Below are positions 37,261 through 45,624 of a DNA stretch of 64,000 nt, in pieces. Origin of the DNA: Victivallales bacterium (GTDB lineage: Bacteria; Verrucomicrobiota; Lentisphaeria; Oligosphaerales; Oligosphaeraceae); the NCBI GenBank assembly GCA_017554445.1, contig JAFZIJ010000063.1:29133-93132 (forward strand), written 5' to 3'. Numbering within the stretch: position 1 is the first letter of the stretch; each line of letters begins with the position of its first letter. The notes beneath the pieces were generated by a model, which searched no databases, had not been told where the DNA came from, and worked only from the letters and a program-made list of their open reading frames with translations. The position numbers and the translations under genes were made by a program.

Positions 37261-38514
37261 ATGTTGACAGCGGAAGAAGTATTGACGTCCATTGGTTCGA
37301 CGGCCGCGTTGGCGGACGTCGAAAAGTTATGGGACGATTCCATGGCGGCGTATCCAGGAGCGGAAAAGATTCCGTTTTTACAGGATGACGCCATCACATC
37401 CAACCGAAAGGCAACGGGTTTTGGCGATGAAATGGACGGTCCGTTTCTCCGGGCGGCGGCGGCGATTCGTGCGAACGAAGCCTTGGCACGGCTTTCGTGG
37501 CACTGTTTCTGGCGTGTGTTTTTGTCGGACAAAGGAGTCTATCCGCCGTCTGGCTGGCCGGAACCCGAAATGCTTGGCGAAGACCGCGGGCTGATCTACC
37601 TGCTTCCGGCCATTGGCTATGTGCCGCTTGTTCGCGAGAATCATAAACGGTTGGGTTTTCCTGAAGACGTTACAATGGAAACCATTGCGCAGGTTCGTCA
37701 TTATTGTGACGACAACTTCCGCCGTGGTCATGACGGCCGTCCGGGCATTTATCTGAATCAGTTAGGCTGGATGCGCTACTACACGACGGATCCATATGTG
37801 CGCATTGGGCGGCTGGAGTTCTGGCTGCAGCCGAGTTCGCGAGACATCTATGTCTATCGCAACCGCAAGACAGGCAAGACAATCGCCTTCCCGCCGGCGG
37901 GAGTGACGTATCTGATGGACGGCAACCGCCTCGGCAAGCCTGAAGAGTACGAAGGGCATGAGACGTTCACCTCCAAACTGGAGTACAAAGATGGCTGCGT
38001 GATCGGAACGCCTTTGTCTCCAAAGGGATATGCAATTCAAGAGGAAATTTCCCTGCCGTTGGTGGATTGGGAGATGGTCTTCTCGAAAGGCGATGTGAGC
38101 CTTGGCATGCATATCCCGTCTGGCGGCGGCATGGATTTTGAAAAGTGTGCGGATTCGTTGAAACGCGCGAAAACGTTCTTTACCAAGCACTTCCCAGATA
38201 CACCGCCCAAGGCGGTCGTGTGCAGTTCATGGATATTCAACACGCAGTTGCAGGAGATTTTCCCCCCGGAGGCGAATCTCTGCCGTTTCCAGCGTGGCCT
38301 GTATCTTGTGCCATGCGCAAGTTCGCCTGGCGAAGGGCTGTGGTTCGTCTTCCTCCGTGGCTGGCCGTTGGATTTCGCTACCGCGCCGCGCGAAACGACG
38401 CTTCAGAAGAAGATTCTCGACTATCTGGCCGAAGGCCATCGTTGGCGCGGAGGGCAGATGTTCATCCTGATGGACGACATCGACAACTTCCGCGATGGCA
38501 CGTATCTGGATTGA
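37261..38514 (+). CDS. NAT_N / GNAT_C-type acyltransferase-like protein
   Basis: A 417-residue cytosolic protein from the ATG at 37261, which has a good AGGAAG site; a TTG 25 codons earlier has none. The N-terminal part (about 1-130) has the helical NAT_N-like pattern. The C-terminal part fits the GNAT-like C domain: HIPSGGGMDFEKCADSLKRA, then PKAVVCSSWIFNTQLQEIFPP and NLCRFQRGLYLVP. Proteins of this pair are annotated as acyltransferases without known substrate. It stands alone between promoter and the next plus-strand gene. Confidence 0.68.
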   Translation: MLTAEEVLTSIGSTAALADVEKLWDDSMAAYPGAEKIPFLQDDAITSNRKATGFGDEMDGPFLRAAAAIRANEALARLSWHCFWRVFLSDKGVYPPSGWPEPEMLGEDRGLIYLLPAIGYVPLVRENHKRLGFPEDVTMETIAQVRHYCDDNFRRGHDGRPGIYLNQLGWMRYYTTDPYVRIGRLEFWLQPSSRDIYVYRNRKTGKTIAFPPAGVTYLMDGNRLGKPEEYEGHETFTSKLEYKDGCVIGTPLSPKGYAIQEEISLPLVDWEMVFSKGDVSLGMHIPSGGGMDFEKCADSLKRAKTFFTKHFPDTPPKAVVCSSWIFNTQLQEIFPPEANLCRFQRGLYLVPCASSPGEGLWFVFLRGWPLDFATAPRETTLQKKILDYLAEGHRWRGGQMFILMDDIDNFRDGTYLD

Positions 38515-38515
38515 A

Positions 38516-38560
38516 GAAGTGACGCGGTGCGTCCCGCCTGCGCCGCGGGGGGGGGCGTGT
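38516..38560 (+). repeat. Dispersed GC-rich element, left half, followed by a nine-G tract (copy 3)
   Basis: GTGCGTCCCGCCTGCGCC matches the left block of the elements at 58545 and 63880. It then breaks off into nine consecutive G residues (about 38547-38555). It lies right after the acyltransferase-like stop, about 80 bases before the next start. Confidence 0.65.
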
Positions 38561-38634
38561 ACATCCCGAAAAAAGCGATTTTTTTTCAAAAAATAAGAAT
38601 AAAACAAGATTAAAAACAACAAAGGAACAAAACA

Positions 38635-40179
38635 ATGGGACAGATGAAAATCGGTTGGGCGAAAAGAAATGTTTCGACGGACAAGCCTGTGAATATTCCT
38701 GGGCAGTTTCATGCGCGAATTTCGACGGGCGTGCTGGATCCAATCTTCACGACGGCTTTGGTCGTGGAAAGTGGCGGCGATCTGGTCTGCTTCGTCTCCA
38801 TCGACGTTGTTGTGATCCGTTCCTTCCTGCTGGACAACATCCGTGAAAAGGTCGCGAAGCTCCTGCCGGGCTTCCCCGTGGAGAAAATCATTGCCAATGC
38901 GACCCATACGCATACGGCGCCGAGCCATTACCACGATGGCGGCTGGCCGAGAAGCAAGACGTTGCCGACCGGCCCCGCGCCCGATGACCAGATGCCCATT
39001 GAAATGGACATCGCGTCCGGCGATGAATATCGCGATTTCCTGTCCACGCAGGCCGCAGAGGCGGTTGCCGAAGCCTATAACAACCGCAAGGAAGGCGGTG
39101 TCGCATGGGGCTACGGCTACGCCGTCGTGGCGCACAGCCGTCGTGTGACGTATGCCGACGATGTTTCCATGCGGCCTGGTGCCGTCAAGAATTCGACGCA
39201 TGGCGTGAACGGCCATTCCGTCATGTACGGCAACACGAACGATCCGATGTTCATGGGCTATGAGGCCGGAGCGGATCATTTCATCAATCTGATGTACACG
39301 TTCGACGCCAACAACAACTTGACGGGTGCCATCGTGAATGTGCCGTGCCCCAGCCAAAACAGCGAAGGCATGTACAAGTTGAGCGCCAGTTTCTGGAATG
39401 AAGTGCGCGAACAGATGAAGGCGCGTCATGGCGATATTTTCGTGTTGCCGCAGGCGGCCGCAGCTGGCGATTTGTCGCCGCGCATTCTTCATTACAAGGA
39501 GGCGCAGGAGCGTCGTTTCAAGCTGAAATACGGCCGTGAACGTGCCTTTTCGGAAGAATTCGAACGGCTTGATATCGCGGAACGCATAGCGGACGCCTTC
39601 GATGAAGTACTCGCTTGGGCGAAGAAAGACATCCGGTCGGATCTGCCGGTCGCGCATTCCGTGGAAACGGTTCAGTTGTCGCGCCGCATCCTGTCCGAAG
39701 AGGACGTGAAGGAAGACCGCGAGATGTTGAAAGGCTATGAAAACACGCCGTTTAAGACGGATGGCACACCTGTCGAGAATCTGACGGTCAATTCGCGTCT
39801 GCTCGCCAGCCGCTACCGCTGCCGTGAAATCATCAGTCGGTTTGAGGAGTGCAAAAAGAGCCCCACGATTCCGATGGAATTGCATACGGTCAGTTTTGGC
39901 GACGAGTTCGCGTTCGCGACGAATCGTTTCGAACTGTACATGGACTACATGCATCGCATTCAGGCCCGCAGTCCGTTCCCGCAGACGTTCATCATCCAGC
40001 TGACGGGCGTGCCCGGAAAGGATGGTGGTTCGTATCTGGCGACGGAACGCGGTGTGTGGGGCCGTGGCTACAGCGCAAGCAAATACTGCAACGTCTGCTC
40101 GCCGAAGGGCGGCCAGGAGCTTGTGGAAAACACGCTCCGCATGCTTAACGATCTGAAGGCGAAAGATAAACAAGCATAA
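38635..40179 (+). CDS. Neutral/alkaline ceramidase-like protein without signal peptide
   Basis: A 514-residue protein of the neutral non-lysosomal ceramidase N-terminal family. It has the start IGWAKRNVSTDKPVNIPGQFHARISTG split into typical strands, the metal-site motif NATHTHTAPSH (about 89-99) and VLPQAAAAGDLSPRIL, which resembles the family's catalytic Ser region. Known ceramidases are exported and cleave ceramide; this one has no signal peptide, so it may act on a different amide or ester in the cytosol. Many PVC genomes hold such paralogues of unknown function. Ribosome site AAGGAAC. Confidence 0.78.
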   Translation: MGQMKIGWAKRNVSTDKPVNIPGQFHARISTGVLDPIFTTALVVESGGDLVCFVSIDVVVIRSFLLDNIREKVAKLLPGFPVEKIIANATHTHTAPSHYHDGGWPRSKTLPTGPAPDDQMPIEMDIASGDEYRDFLSTQAAEAVAEAYNNRKEGGVAWGYGYAVVAHSRRVTYADDVSMRPGAVKNSTHGVNGHSVMYGNTNDPMFMGYEAGADHFINLMYTFDANNNLTGAIVNVPCPSQNSEGMYKLSASFWNEVREQMKARHGDIFVLPQAAAAGDLSPRILHYKEAQERRFKLKYGRERAFSEEFERLDIAERIADAFDEVLAWAKKDIRSDLPVAHSVETVQLSRRILSEEDVKEDREMLKGYENTPFKTDGTPVENLTVNSRLLASRYRCREIISRFEECKKSPTIPMELHTVSFGDEFAFATNRFELYMDYMHRIQARSPFPQTFIIQLTGVPGKDGGSYLATERGVWGRGYSASKYCNVCSPKGGQELVENTLRMLNDLKAKDKQA

Positions 40180-40190
40180 TAGCCTTAAAA

Positions 40191-40221
40191 CAAAAAGCCG
40201 CCCGCTTCCTTGCGGGCGGCT
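40191..40221 (-). terminator. Rho-independent terminator of the dCMP deaminase gene
   Basis: AGCCGCCCGC (40196-40205) pairs perfectly with GCGGGCGGCT (40212-40221). On the minus strand five T residues follow (40191-40195 region). It lies 14 bases past the stop. Confidence 0.85.
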
Positions 40222-40235
40222 GATTGGAATGAACG

Positions 40236-40775
40236 TTAAGAATTCGTGTCGTCGTCGTCTTCAAAACGGCGGGCTGAGCTGAACGTTTCCAAATCGTAGT
40301 TGATTTTTGTTTCGGGCATCGGCAGACGGTCGAGAATGACGCCTGCGTCGTGGAAGAAAAGCTCAGCCAATGTGTCGTGATAGTCCGAAAAGACGACGAC
40401 TCGCTTGATGCCGGCGGCGACGAGCGCCTTGGCGCAATTCGTGCAAGGCATGTTCGTGACGTAAGCCGTTCCGCCGGAAAGGCTGATACCATGCTGTGAC
40501 GCCTGGCAGATGGCATTGATTTCCGCATGGTTGGTGCGCACACAGTGATCGTTGACAACCATGCAGCCATCTTCATAGCAATGCGGCGTTCCCGGCAGGG
40601 AGCCGTTGTAACCTGTTGCCAAGACGTATTTATCCTTTACGAGCACGCAGCCGCAGTGCATGCGCGGGCAGGTGGCGCGTTCGGATGCGAGCATGGCGAG
40701 CTTGAGGAAATATTCATCCCACGAAGGGCGCTTCCAGTTGGAAGCGTCGTTTTTGACAATTTTGTAGGGAAGCAT
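40236..40775 (-). CDS. dCMP deaminase
   Basis: A 179-residue zinc-dependent cytidine/deoxycytidylate deaminase. Start is the ATG at 40775 (MLPYKIVKN); the TTG four codons earlier is less likely. Zinc and catalysis: TNHAEINAIC with His and Glu, and MPCTNCAKAL with two Cys. An N-terminal ComEB-like part WDEYFLKLAMLASERATC and the CGCVLVKDKYVLATGYNG strand fit dCMP deaminase, which makes dUMP for thymidylate. The acidic tail EDDDDTNS is unusual. Own terminator follows. Confidence 0.93.
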   Translation of the reverse strand: MLPYKIVKNDASNWKRPSWDEYFLKLAMLASERATCPRMHCGCVLVKDKYVLATGYNGSLPGTPHCYEDGCMVVNDHCVRTNHAEINAICQASQHGISLSGGTAYVTNMPCTNCAKALVAAGIKRVVVFSDYHDTLAELFFHDAGVILDRLPMPETKINYDLETFSSARRFEDDDDTNS

Positions 40776-40795
40776 GGTGTGTTCCAAAGGCTTCT

Positions 40796-40859
40796 AATCT
40801 TCTAGAATTCTAGTCTTTCTAGATTAAACGCCCCCCGCCGTGTTTGCGGCGGAGGGCGT
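40796..40859 (-). terminator. Hairpin terminator of hpf, next to TCTAG-type repeats
   Basis: ACGCCCcCCGCCG (40828-40840) pairs with CGGCGGaGGGCGT (40847-40859) with one mismatch; on the minus strand TTTAAT follows. Bases 40796-40826 hold TCTAGAATT/TCTAGTCTT/TCTAGATT words spaced 9-10 bases apart, just upstream of the dCMP deaminase start region. Confidence 0.65.
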
Positions 40860-40878
40860 ATGGTTGTTTAAGAATGAC

Positions 40879-41277
40879 TTACTTTTCGTCGATGATATCT
40901 TCGATGTATTCAGCCGCTTCGTCTTCATTCACGAGTTCGGCGGACGTCCAGATCTTTTCCTTCATGGTGTGGTCCGGCTTCGTATAGACGGTCTTGGTCC
41001 TTTCGATGTAGCGACGCATCTGCTTTTCAAGCTTTTCGATGACTTTCGCGAGGGAGACGCGCATATCGTTGCTGACTGCTTTCGCGTTGAAGGAGAAGCG
41101 CTTGCCGTTTAGCAGGGCATCCGCGATATGCCAGTTCCGCTCAAGGGAGAAGACAATTCGGAGAGATGTCAGTTTTTGGGCTTCGAATTCGGATTCAAGT
41201 TTCTTCGTCTGTGTTTCGGCGAGAGCCTTGAGTTCGTCATCAATTTCATAATGTTTTGCACTGACGATAATTTCCAT
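40879..41277 (-). CDS. hpf: Ribosome hibernation promoting factor (short form)
   Basis: A 132-residue HPF/YfiA-fold protein that binds the 30S decoding region in resting cells. The N-terminal beta strand is MEIIVSAKHYEIDDELKAL, and the second helix with basic face is MRVSLAKVIEKLEKQMRRYIERTK. It lacks the long-form C-terminal dimerisation domain but has an acidic tail. Ribosome site AAGGAGG. It is last in the LPS/ClpC run, echoing the lptB-rpoN-hpf order of proteobacteria, but rpoN is missing here. Confidence 0.88.
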   Translation of the reverse strand: MEIIVSAKHYEIDDELKALAETQTKKLESEFEAQKLTSLRIVFSLERNWHIADALLNGKRFSFNAKAVSNDMRVSLAKVIEKLEKQMRRYIERTKTVYTKPDHTMKEKIWTSAELVNEDEAAEYIEDIIDEK

Positions 41278-41324
41278 GTTTTGCCTCCTTGGTTACTGGT
41301 TTTCCGACGGCGGATTAATTGCCG

Positions 41325-42050
41325 TCAGGTGTTGAATGAAGGCCCGAGATAGACTTGGCGCGCCTTTTCGTCATGCAGCAGCTGGTCGCCGCTGCCTGCG
41401 AAGAGGATTTCGCCGTTGCAAATCAGATACGCGCGATCGACGACTGCCAGTGTTTCCCGTACATTATGATCGGTTATAAGAATCCCGAGACCCCTATCTC
41501 GTAGATTTGCTATGATTTTCTGTACTTCGTTGACGTTGATCGGGTCAACACCGCCGAACGGTTCATCAAGCATGATGAATTTCGGATTGGTCGCCAAAGC
41601 GCGTGTGATTTCCAGTCGTCTCCGTTCACCTCCGCTGAGAGTGAAAGCCTTCTGTTTCGCAAGCCTCGTCAACTGGAGCTCGTTGAGAAGCTCGTCTAAT
41701 CTCAATTTACGCTCTTTTGCGCCAAGTTCAAGTGATTCCAACACTGCAAGCACATTTTCTTCAACGGTCAGCTTGCGGAAAATGGACGGCTCTTGTGCAA
41801 GATATCCCATTCCGAGGCGGGCGCGTTCATACATGGCGAGGCGGGAGACATCGTGTCCGTCAAAGAGAATGCTCCCTTCGTTCGGCTCGATGAGCCCGAC
41901 GATCATGTAGAACGACGTTGTCTTTCCAGCTCCGTTCGGGCCCAGCAGGCCGACGACTTCGCCAGGAGCGACATCCAATGAGACATGGTTGACGACGCAA
42001 CGGTTCCCGTAGATCTTGACTAAATTTTCAGCTTTTAGAAGCGGCGTCAT
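41325..42050 (-). CDS. lptB: LPS export ABC transporter ATP-binding protein LptB
   Basis: A 241-residue ATPase from the ATG at 42050 (site GGAGAAAAC); the longer TTG form would overlap lptA. Walker A is GPNGAGKTT, signature LSGGERRRLEITRAL, Walker B IMLDEPFGGVDP, switch ITDHNVRE. The sequence YLAQEPSIFRKLTVEENVLAVLE is typical of LptB. It powers extraction of LPS by the LptFG permease, which is not in this window. lptA lies directly upstream. Confidence 0.97.
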   Translation of the reverse strand: MTPLLKAENLVKIYGNRCVVNHVSLDVAPGEVVGLLGPNGAGKTTSFYMIVGLIEPNEGSILFDGHDVSRLAMYERARLGMGYLAQEPSIFRKLTVEENVLAVLESLELGAKERKLRLDELLNELQLTRLAKQKAFTLSGGERRRLEITRALATNPKFIMLDEPFGGVDPINVNEVQKIIANLRDRGLGILITDHNVRETLAVVDRAYLICNGEILFAGSGDQLLHDEKARQVYLGPSFNT

Positions 42051-42058
42051 GTTTTCTC

Positions 42059-42988
42059 CTACCAATTAAAGAATCTCCGCTTTTTGCCGTCATCCTTTGT
42101 CTTGTCTTCTACCTTCTTATCTTCCTTTGTCTTGTTTTCAACCTGTTTTTCAGCTTTTGGTTTGTCATTGACAGTTTTGTCTTCTTTTGGCTTGACTTCG
42201 GCAGGCTTGTTGTCTTTTGGTTTGACTTCGACCGCTTTGTCATCCTTCGGCTTGTCTTCAACAGTTTTATCATCCTTTGGCTTGTCTTTTACCTGTTTGT
42301 CATCCTTCGGCTTGTCTTCTACCTGTTTATCATCTTGGGACTTGTTGTCCGATTTCTTGTCGTCTTTTTCATCTTTATCGGTGAAAATATTGCCAAGTGC
42401 GCCATTGTTCTTGCCGCCTTTTTTATCGATTTGGATGGTGAGGCGTGGCTTCTGGATATTGATTTTAGCCTTTTTGCGGTCATAGACAACCTTGTCGCCC
42501 ATCATGGTGTTCTTGCCTTGGATGATGGAACAGTTTCCAGTCATGAGGATGGTGTCGTCTTTAACATCATAGACGGCATGGTCGCCCATGGCGGATTCAG
42601 TGCCGTCCAATTTGCGGAGGACGACTTCGCCGTCGGCCTCGATGCGCTGCAACTTCATGTTGGAATGAGAGGCATCTTCGTCCTTTTTGGGCTCTTTCTT
42701 CTGTTCGCCGTCTTTTTCGTTATCTTTTTCTGATTCCGTGAGATAGACCATCATTTTAAGGGCGGTGAGACTCATGTTGGAGTCTTCGACGCGCACGTTG
42801 CCCGTAAGTTCGACTGTCCGTCCATCCAACTGCATTTCCATGCGGTCGGCGGAGACGACGAGTTCGTCTTGCTGTTCCTCTTCTTCTTGTGTCACCTGCT
42901 TCTTAGGTGCTTCATCTGCGCGCAGTGTGCAGATAAAGAGAGTGCACAAGATGGCGGCTATGCATGATTTACGGAGAATCCAAGTCAT
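42059..42988 (-). CDS. lptA: LptA/OstA-like periplasmic LPS carrier with repetitive charged tail
   Basis: A 309-residue exported protein: signal peptide 1-24, then an OstA beta-jelly-roll domain (about 40-200; VVSADRMEMQLDGRTVELTGNV, then YDVKDDTILMTGNC). Residues about 207-305 are a low-complexity tail of about nine decapeptides like KPKDDKTVED, coded by 30-base repeats. Standard LptA is about 185 residues and lacks this. The tail is highly charged and probably extended; it could span periplasm or peptidoglycan. Its ATG overlaps the lptC stop (ATGA). Confidence 0.88.
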   Translation of the reverse strand: MTWILRKSCIAAILCTLFICTLRADEAPKKQVTQEEEEQQDELVVSADRMEMQLDGRTVELTGNVRVEDSNMSLTALKMMVYLTESEKDNEKDGEQKKEPKKDEDASHSNMKLQRIEADGEVVLRKLDGTESAMGDHAVYDVKDDTILMTGNCSIIQGKNTMMGDKVVYDRKKAKINIQKPRLTIQIDKKGGKNNGALGNIFTDKDEKDDKKSDNKSQDDKQVEDKPKDDKQVKDKPKDDKTVEDKPKDDKAVEVKPKDNKPAEVKPKEDKTVNDKPKAEKQVENKTKEDKKVEDKTKDDGKKRRFFNW

Positions 42989-43491
42989 TTGAACGATCCT
43001 GTTTTAAGAGTTTTAGCGGTTTTCTTGTCGATTTTCAATTTCAGTTTGACGGTGGAGCGAAGGAGGATGACATGGCGTGTGAGATCCACATCGAATCCGA
43101 CACCTGAGATATCGACGTCGTCGCCGAGGTCGATGACGATCGGCTGGTCGCTTTTTATTTCGCCCATGGCATAGTTGAAGTCGCAGGCGGCGGCTTTCAG
43201 AGAGATTCGGACTTTTCCGGACTGGTCTGGCTTGATGATGGCCGTTTCCTGTGTGTTCTGTTTGTTCTGGTCATGGAAGAAGACGAGTTCGCAGCCTTCA
43301 ATGGTCGTGAGCGGACCGCGGACGGAGGCCTTCCGCCCGGCGATCTGCCAGGCGAGGCGGTTGTGTTCATCATAGCCGCAGGATTGGAACCCGTAGAGAT
43401 CCACATTGCCGTTCTGCCCCAGGTCCCAATCTGCGCAAAGTGCGCACAAAGGGCTGAGAATGAACAAGATGGCGATGCAGAGCGGTTTCAT
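42985..43491 (-). CDS. lptC: LptC-like periplasmic protein
   Basis: A 168-residue protein with signal peptide (about 1-20) and a beta-rich body like LptC/LptA: LAWQIAGRKASVRGPLTTIEG, ELVFFHDQN and VDLTRHVILLRSTVKLKL. It should pass LPS from the LptB2FG complex to LptA. Unlike E. coli LptC the N-terminus ends in a cleavable-looking ALCA site, so it may be soluble. Assigned mainly by fold pattern and position between kdsC and lptA. Confidence 0.72.
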   Translation of the reverse strand: MKPLCIAILFILSPLCALCADWDLGQNGNVDLYGFQSCGYDEHNRLAWQIAGRKASVRGPLTTIEGCELVFFHDQNKQNTQETAIIKPDQSGKVRISLKAAACDFNYAMGEIKSDQPIVIDLGDDVDISGVGFDVDLTRHVILLRSTVKLKLKIDKKTAKTLKTGSFK

Positions 43492-43494
43492 GGA

Positions 43495-44031
43495 TTATTT
43501 CTTGAAAAGGTCATAGTACGGTTTGATGAAATCCTTCCATTCGTCACGGGCCTTGAGAAGGCGTTCGACGGCTTCGCGCAAAGCGCCACGGCCGCCTTGC
43601 GCAACGGTTACCCAATCCGCGAGATCGCGGACTTCGGGGGCGGCGTCCGCGACGGCGACGGAAATGCCGCAGATGGCGAAGGCGGGCAAATCGAAGAAAT
43701 CATCGCCGACCATCATGCAGTTTTCCGGCTGGATGTCGAAGAAGGAGGCGATCTCCTTTAGGCCTTCGCCTTTGGTTGTGCAGCGGTCTTTGATCAGATC
43801 GCAGTGGAGGCTGGTGAGGCGTTTTGTGTTCGCCTTGTCGCTACGCGCCGTGAGGGCGGCCGTCTTGATGCCGAACTGACGGCACATCCGGAAGGCCAGA
43901 CCGTCCTTTGCGGAGAAAAATTTGATCATGTCGTCGGAACCGCAACCGTAGCCGATGCGGCCATCCGTAATCGTGCCGTCGATGTCGAAGACGACGGCCT
44001 TGATCATCTTACATTTGCTTGACCAGTCCAT
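43495..44031 (-). CDS. kdsC: 3-deoxy-D-manno-octulosonate 8-phosphate phosphatase
   Basis: A 178-residue HAD-superfamily phosphatase that releases Kdo from Kdo-8-phosphate. HAD motif I is [14 protein letters not shown] with two Asp, motif [10 protein letters not shown], and motif [15 protein letters not shown]. The capless KdsC size fits. The ATG at 44031 has an AAGGAC site and overlaps kdsA by 23 bases; an ATG at 44007 one base after the kdsA stop is the alternative. Confidence 0.93.
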   Translation of the reverse strand: MDWSSKCKMIKAVVFDIDGTITDGRIGYGCGSDDMIKFFSAKDGLAFRMCRQFGIKTAALTARSDKANTKRLTSLHCDLIKDRCTTKGEGLKEIASFFDIQPENCMMVGDDFFDLPAFAICGISVAVADAAPEVRDLADWVTVAQGGRGALREAVERLLKARDEWKDFIKPYYDLFKK

Positions 44032-44833
44032 GGATGTCCTTCACGATAGTTAGGAGGTTATATAATTGATCTGTCGGCAGGGAATTGGCTCCATCCGACA
44101 GGGCTTTTTCGGGCTCTGGATGCGTTTCCAGGAAGAGGCCGTCGATGCCGACGGCGGCGGCGGCGCGGGCCAACGGTGCGACGAAGGCGCGGTTGCCGCC
44201 GGAAGAGGAGCCGAGGCCGCCTGGAAGCTGTACGGAATGCGTCGCGTCGAAAATGACGGGCTTGCCAAGCCCTTTCATGATGACGAGTCCGGGCATGTCG
44301 ACGACGAGGCGGTGGTAGCCGAAACTGGCGCCGCGTTCGGTCAGCATGATGCGTTCATTGCCTGTGGAGGAGAGCTTGCCGATGATCGGCTTCATGTCTT
44401 CCGGAGCGAGAAACTGGCCTTTTTTTACGTTGACAGGCTTGCCGGTTTTCGCGGCGGCGAGAAGGAGATCCGTCTGGCGGCAGAGAAACGCCGGAATCTG
44501 CAGGATATCAACGACTTCCGCCGCTACGGCGCATTGATCCGGTTCATGGACGTCCGTCACGACAGGGCAGCCGAATTCTTTCCTGATGGCGGCGAGAATC
44601 TCCAATCCTTTTTCCATTCCGTTGCCGCGGAAGGAGTTGATGGATGTGCGATTGGCCTTGTCAAAGGAGGCTTTGAAGACGTAGGGGAGGGCAAGCTTCT
44701 GGCAGGCGGTTGAGGCCTGTTCGGCGATGGTGCGGCAGATGTCAAGCGATTCGGCGACGCATGGGCCGGCGAGAATGACCAGCGGCTGTCCGTCTCCGAT
44801 TTTGATGGTGTTGGTCAGATTAAAAGCATCCAT
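44009..44833 (-). CDS. kdsA: 3-deoxy-8-phosphooctulonate synthase
   Basis: A 274-residue TIM-barrel aldolase joining phosphoenolpyruvate with arabinose 5-phosphate to Kdo-8-phosphate. Motifs: [59 protein letters not shown] and [14 protein letters not shown]. The Asn/Cys pattern after GPCV... fits KdsA; metal dependence was not judged. Between kdsB and kdsC in the Kdo operon. Confidence 0.97.
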   Translation of the reverse strand: MDAFNLTNTIKIGDGQPLVILAGPCVAESLDICRTIAEQASTACQKLALPYVFKASFDKANRTSINSFRGNGMEKGLEILAAIRKEFGCPVVTDVHEPDQCAVAAEVVDILQIPAFLCRQTDLLLAAAKTGKPVNVKKGQFLAPEDMKPIIGKLSSTGNERIMLTERGASFGYHRLVVDMPGLVIMKGLGKPVIFDATHSVQLPGGLGSSSGGNRAFVAPLARAAAAVGIDGLFLETHPEPEKALSDGANSLPTDQLYNLLTIVKDIHGLVKQM

Positions 44834-44845
44834 GATGGTTTTCCG

Positions 44846-45586
44846 TTATTTTGCCTGTGATTCAAGAAAGAGTTTTTCAGCCATGGCGAGATCTTCGGGC
44901 GTATCGACGCCGATGGAACGATGGTGCGCCTTGATGACCATGATGCGTGCGCCGTTTTCAAGAGCGCGGAGCTGTTCGAGCTTCTCGCACATTTCCAGCG
45001 GGCTTTGCGGCCATTTGACAAATTGTTGGAGAAAATCGCGTGTATAAGCGTAGAGCCCCCAATGGAGCATCGGTTCGACAGGAATGCCGCCTTGCCGCGG
45101 GAACGGGATGAGAGAACGGCTGAAATAGAGGGCGAAGCCGCGTTTGTCCACGACGACTTTGACGGCGTTGGGGCTGTTCGGATCAGCTCCCGCTTCGTCG
45201 AACGGGACGGCGGCGGTTCCCATGTCGGCCTTTGATTCGAGCATGGCGTCTATAAGCCGTTCGAGAACGTCGGCAGGAATCATGGGCTCGTCTCCCTGTA
45301 CATTCACAATCAGTTCGGCATCAATGCCTTGGATGGCTTCCGCGATACGATCTGTTCCCGTCTGATGGTTCGGCGATGTCATAACCGCCTTGCCGCCGAA
45401 CGACGTGACGTGGTCATAGATCCGTTGGTCGTCCGTCGCGACGATGACTTGGTCGAAACGGCTGCATTTACGTGTGTTTTCATAACACCGCTGGATCATG
45501 GAGACGCCTGCGATGAGCGCGAGCGGCTTGCCGGGAAAGCGGGAGGATGCGTAACGTGCGGGAATGACGGCGATGATTTTTGTCAT
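44846..45586 (-). CDS. kdsB: CMP-Kdo synthetase
   Basis: A 246-residue cytidylyltransferase that activates Kdo with CTP. Signatures: VIPARYASSRFPGKPLALI at the N-terminus, VIVATDDQRIYDH, NVQGDEPMIPADVLERLID and the later HWGLYAYTRDFLQQF. Length is typical. A possible -10 element (TATACC/TATAAT-like) lies upstream at about 45600-45620 on the minus strand. Confidence 0.97.
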   Translation of the reverse strand: MTKIIAVIPARYASSRFPGKPLALIAGVSMIQRCYENTRKCSRFDQVIVATDDQRIYDHVTSFGGKAVMTSPNHQTGTDRIAEAIQGIDAELIVNVQGDEPMIPADVLERLIDAMLESKADMGTAAVPFDEAGADPNSPNAVKVVVDKRGFALYFSRSLIPFPRQGGIPVEPMLHWGLYAYTRDFLQQFVKWPQSPLEMCEKLEQLRALENGARIMVIKAHHRSIGVDTPEDLAMAEKLFLESQAK

Positions 45587-45624
45587 GGTGTTGCTTCTTT
45601 TATATTATGGTATAAGATATATGG

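Noticed and set aside
38227..40173. 648-codon minus-strand open frame
   Set aside because: Shadow of the ceramidase-like and acyltransferase-like genes on the plus strand; arginine/histidine-rich, no family match.
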